NCBI RefSeq assembly: GCF_006542625.1 | Contig: NW_022097709.1 | Coordinates: 62,001-126,000, forward strand | Direction: 5' to 3' | Source: Nomascus leucogenys | Lineage: Eukaryota > Chordata > Mammalia > Primates > Hylobatidae | DNA: 64,000 bases | In this document: positions 60,900-64,000 of the stretch, piece after piece | How positions within the stretch are numbered: position 1 is the stretch's first letter | How the letters are laid out: each line of letters starts with the position of its first letter | Made by a program: the position numbers and the translations under genes | Notes under the pieces: generated by a model | The model's database searches: none | Told to the model about the DNA's origin: nothing | Seen by the model: the letters and a program-made list of their open reading frames with translations, nothing else

Positions 60900-62480
60900 A
60901 TGAAGAAGACACAGCTTCCGAGGAGAATAGGAGAGCACAGCTTTCCCATGAGGGAGACACTGCCTCAGAGGAGAATAGTAGAGCACAGCTATACCAGGAG
61001 GAAGCCACAGCCTCAGAGGAGACATAAGAGAGCGCAGCTTTCCCATGAGGAACAAAAAGCCTCAGAGCAGACATAGGATGGCACAGATTTCCGATGAGGG
61101 AGACACAGCCTCAGGGGAGACACAGGAGGGTACAACATTCCCATATGGAAGACAGAGCCTCAGAGAAGACATATGAGAGCACAGCTTTCCCAGGAGGAAG
61201 ACACAGACTCATAGGAGACATAGGAGGGTGCAGCTTTCCCATGAGGAAGACACAGTCTTAGAGCAGACATTGGAGAGTGCAGCTTTCCAATGAGGAAGAC
61301 ACAGCCTCAGAGAAGAAATAAAAGAGGGCAGCTTTCGCAGGAGGATGACACAGCATCAGAGGAGAATAGGTGGGCACTGACTTCCCTTGAGGAAGAAACA
61401 GCCTCAAAGGAGAATAGGAGAGCCCAGCTTTCCCATGAGGAAGACAGCCTCAGAGGAGAAATAGGAGAGCACAAATTTCCCATGAGGAAGACAGCCATAG
61501 AGGAGACATAAGAGAGCACAGTTTGCATGAGGAAGACACAGCCTCAGAGGAGACATAGGAGAGCAGAGATTTCTCAAGAGGAAGACAGCCTCAGAGGAGA
61601 AATAGGAGAGCACAGCTTTTCCATTGAGGAAGACAACGCCTCAGAGGAGACATAGCAGAGCACAGCTTTCCCATGTGGAAGACACTGCTTCAGAGCAGAT
61701 ATAGGAGGGCACAGTCTTCCCATGAGGAAGACAGCATCAGAGGAGACAAAGGACATCACAGCTTTCCCAAGTGAAAGACAGCCTCAGAGTAGAAATAGGA
61801 GAGCGCAAATTTCCCATGGGGATGAAAGCGTCAAAGGAGACATAAGAGAGCACAGCTTTCCCATGAGGAAGACAGTCTCAGAGGAGACAAAGGAGAGCAC
61901 AGCTTACCCATGAGGAAGACACAGCCTCAGAGGAGAATAGGAGAGCACAGCTTGCCCATGAGGGAGACACTGCCTCAGAGGAGATTAGTAGAGCACAGCT
62001 ATACCAGGAGGAAGCCACAGCCTCAGAGGAGACATAAGAGAGCGCAGCTTTCCCATGAGGAACACAAAGCCTCAGAGCAGCATAGGATGGCACAACTTTC
62101 TGATGAGGGAGACACAGCCTCAGGGGAGACACAGGAGGGTACAACATTCCCATGAGGAAGACAGAGCCTCAGAGAAGACATATGAGAGCACAGCTTTCCC
62201 AGGAGGAAGACACAGACTCAGAGGAGACATAGTAGGATGCAGCTTTCCCATGAGGAAGACACATCCTGAGAGGAGACATAGGAAAGTGTAACTTTCCAAT
62301 GAGGAAGACACAGTCGCAGAGGAGATATAAAAGAGGGCAGCTTTCGCAGGAGGAAGACACAGTATCAGAGGAGAATAGGTGGGTAATGATTTCGCTTGAG
62401 GAAGAAACAGCCTCAAAGGAGAATAGGAGAGCCCAGCTTTCCCATAAGGAAGACAGCCTCAGAGGAGACATAGGAGAGCA
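60900..62480 (+). repeat. Duplicated block (about 570 bp at 1,010-bp distance) within the 48-bp satellite
   Basis: Units with private variants recur in the same order. AGGGAGACACTGCCTCAGAG is at 60,951 and 61,961, followed both times by ctataccaggaggaagcc. GCTTTCGCAGGAGGA is at 61,331 and 62,340. Homology covers about 60,900-61,470 and 61,910-62,480 with an offset of 1,009-1,010 bp (about 21 units). After that the register is lost through unit deletions. Confidence 0.88.
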
Positions 62481-62571
62481 CAGCTTTGCCATGAGGAAGG
62501 CACAGCCTCAGAGCAGATATAGGAGGGCACAGCTTTCCCATGTGGAAGACAGCCTCAGAGTAGAAGTAGGA

Positions 62572-63480
62572 GAGCGCAAATTTCCCATGGAGATGAAAGC
62601 GGCAGAGGTGACATAAGAAAGCAGAGCTTTCCCATGAGGAAGACACAGCATCAGAGGAGACATAGGAGAGCACAGATTTCCCTTGAGGAGACAGCATCAG
62701 AGGAGAAATCGGAGAGCACAATATTCCCATGAGGAAGACCAGCCTCAGAGGAGAACAGGAGAGCACAGCATTCCCATGAGGAAGACACAGCCTCAGAAGA
62801 GAAATACGAGAGTACTCTTTCCCCATGAGGAAGACACAGCCACAGAGGAGAATAGGAGAGCACAGTTTTCCCGTGAGGAAGACAGCTTCAGAGCAGACAT
62901 AGGAGGGCACAGATTTCCCATGAGTAAGACAAAGCATCAGAGGAGATATAGGAGGGCACAGCTTTCCCATGAGGAAGACAGCATCAGAGGAGACAAAGGA
63001 CATCACAACTTTCCCACGTGGAAGACAGCCTCAGAATACAAATAGGAGAGCGCAAATTTCAAATGGGGATGAAAGGGGCAGAGGAGACGTAATAGAGAAG
63101 AGTTTCCAAAGAGGAAGACACAACATCAGAGGAGACATAGGAGAGCACAGATTTCCCTTGAGGAAGACAGCCTCAGAGGAGAAATAGGATAGCGCAATTT
63201 TCCCATGAGGAAGACACAGCCTCAGAGGAGACATAGGAGGTCACAGCTTTCCCATGAGGAAGACACAGCTTCAGAGGAGACATAGGAAATCGCAGCATTC
63301 CCATGAGGAAGACACAGCCTCAGAGGAGAAATACGAGAGTACCGCTTCCCCATAAGGAAGACAGAGCATCAGAGGAGAATAGGAGAGCACAGATTTCCCA
63401 TGAGGAAGACAGCCTCAGAGCAGACATAGGAGGGCACAGATTTCCCATGAGTAAGACAAAGCATCAGAGGAGACATAGGA
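62572..63480 (+). repeat. Sub-duplications at 476 and 527 bp in the 48-bp satellite
   Basis: The variant GAGAGCGCAAATTTC lies at about 62,570 and 63,047 (offset about 476), each time followed by a gatgaaag-ggcagagg unit. GAAATACGAG is at 62,801 and 63,328, and TGAGTAAGAC is at 62,921 and 63,448 (offset 527 for both). The two offsets equal about 10 and 11 units, so the right part of the array is a mosaic of overlapping short duplications. Confidence 0.82.
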
Positions 63481-64000
63481 GGGCACAGCTCTCCCATGAG
63501 GAAGACACATCCTGAGAGGAGATGTAGGAAGGCGCAGGGTTCCCAGGAGGAAGACACATCCTCAGAGCAGATATAGGAGGGCACAGCTTTCCAATGTGGA
63601 AAACACAGCCTCCTGGGAGACATAGGAGGGCACAGTTTCTCATGAAGAAGGCAGACTCAGAGGAGAAATAGGAGAGCACAGCTTTTCCATGAGGAAGACA
63701 CAGCCTCAGAGGAGACACAGGAGAGTGCAGCTTTCCCATGAGGAAGACACAGCCTAGGAGGAGAAATAGGAGACCACAGCATTCCCATAAGGAAGACACA
63801 GCGTCAGAGCAGACATAGGAGGGAACGGCTTTCCCATGTGTAACACACACCCTCAGAGGAAAAATAGGAGGGCGCATCATTCCCATAACGAAGACAAAGC
63901 GTCAGAGCAGACATATGAGGGCTCAGCTTTCGCCTGAGTAAGACACAGCCTCAGAGCAGACATAGGAGAGCGCAGCATTCCCATGAGGAAGACACAGTCT

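Larger units (their letters stand above)
60598..64000 (+). repeat. Tandem satellite with 46-49-bp unit (about 70 units in the window)
   Basis: The unit is CTTTCCCATGAGGAAGACAC then AGCCTCAGAGGAGA, then ATAGGAGAGCACAG. It measures 48 bp with gagaatagg, 49 bp with gagacatagg, and 46-47 bp with gacagcc in place of gacacagcc. Units vary at fixed positions (GCAGACATAGGAGGGC, GATTTCCC, GCATTCCC). The array starts abruptly near 60,598 and runs off the window. Its unit length and G/A-rich plus strand are reminiscent of the 48-bp or 147-bp (3 x 49) ACRO1-type satellites reported on acrocentric and pericentromeric DNA. That assignment is a hypothesis. Minus-strand frames of up to 170 codons come from the near-16-codon unit and are not genes. 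Confidence 0.92.

Noticed and set aside
60543..63886. Minus-strand frames of up to 197 codons in the right satellite with a repeated ~16-residue motif
   Set aside because: The 48-bp unit equals 16 codons, so frames stay open until a 46-, 47- or 49-bp unit shifts them. No coding signal beyond the repeat.
1..64000. CENP-B box or alpha-satellite monomers
   Set aside because: I looked for the ttcg-a-cggg pattern and for a 171-bp periodicity and saw neither. There is no evidence of a functional centromere here.
1..64000. Telomeric or subtelomeric TTAGGG repeats
   Set aside because: None were seen on either strand.

Overview
The window is primate nuclear heterochromatin, almost certainly human or great ape. 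The evidence is 53 kb of (GGAAT)n satellite of the HSat2/HSat3 class, an AluY-type and other Alu elements, an old L1M fragment, and a second, unrelated satellite with a unit of about 48 bp. A pericentromeric region, an acrocentric short arm or a Y-chromosome satellite boundary would all fit. The sequence alone does not place it on a chromosome. I see no supportable protein-coding, rRNA, tRNA or CRISPR feature. The very long open frames in the satellite arise because a 5-bp repeat without stops stays open in every frame.

Layout. (1) 1-12,550: diverged (GGAAT)n/(GGAGT)n satellite with a recurring box of about 37 bp and only two Alu-derived islets. (2) 12,551-40,040: the same pentamer organised into a higher-order repeat (HOR) of about 10.5-11.0 kb. 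Copy 1 is 12,551-23,576, copy 2 is 23,577-34,092, and copy 3 (truncated) is 34,093-40,040. Each copy carries the same ordered series of ~78-bp islets made from the 3' end of an Alu right arm. (3) 40,041-53,342: pentamer satellite with 34 islets in shorter units (about 120-670 bp apart) and several local tandem duplications. (4) 53,343-60,597: a 7.25-kb island of non-satellite DNA with an old L1M fragment split by an Alu left monomer and an AluY-like element, a purine-rich GAAA tract, probable MIR and L2 pieces, a reverse-strand AluY-like element, and stretches I cannot assign. (5) 60,598-64,000 (continuing past the window): a tandem satellite of 46-49-bp units with longer-range duplication.

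The main points of interest are the Alu-tail islets embedded at about 90 sites in the pentamer satellite, which were amplified together with it, and the roughly 11-kb HOR they reveal. The HOR shows copy-specific duplication, deletion and truncation. There is also a sharp change of satellite subfamily near 12.5 kb, and a 7-kb island is sandwiched between two unrelated satellites. Percent identities were not computed; homology statements come from reading the text side by side.
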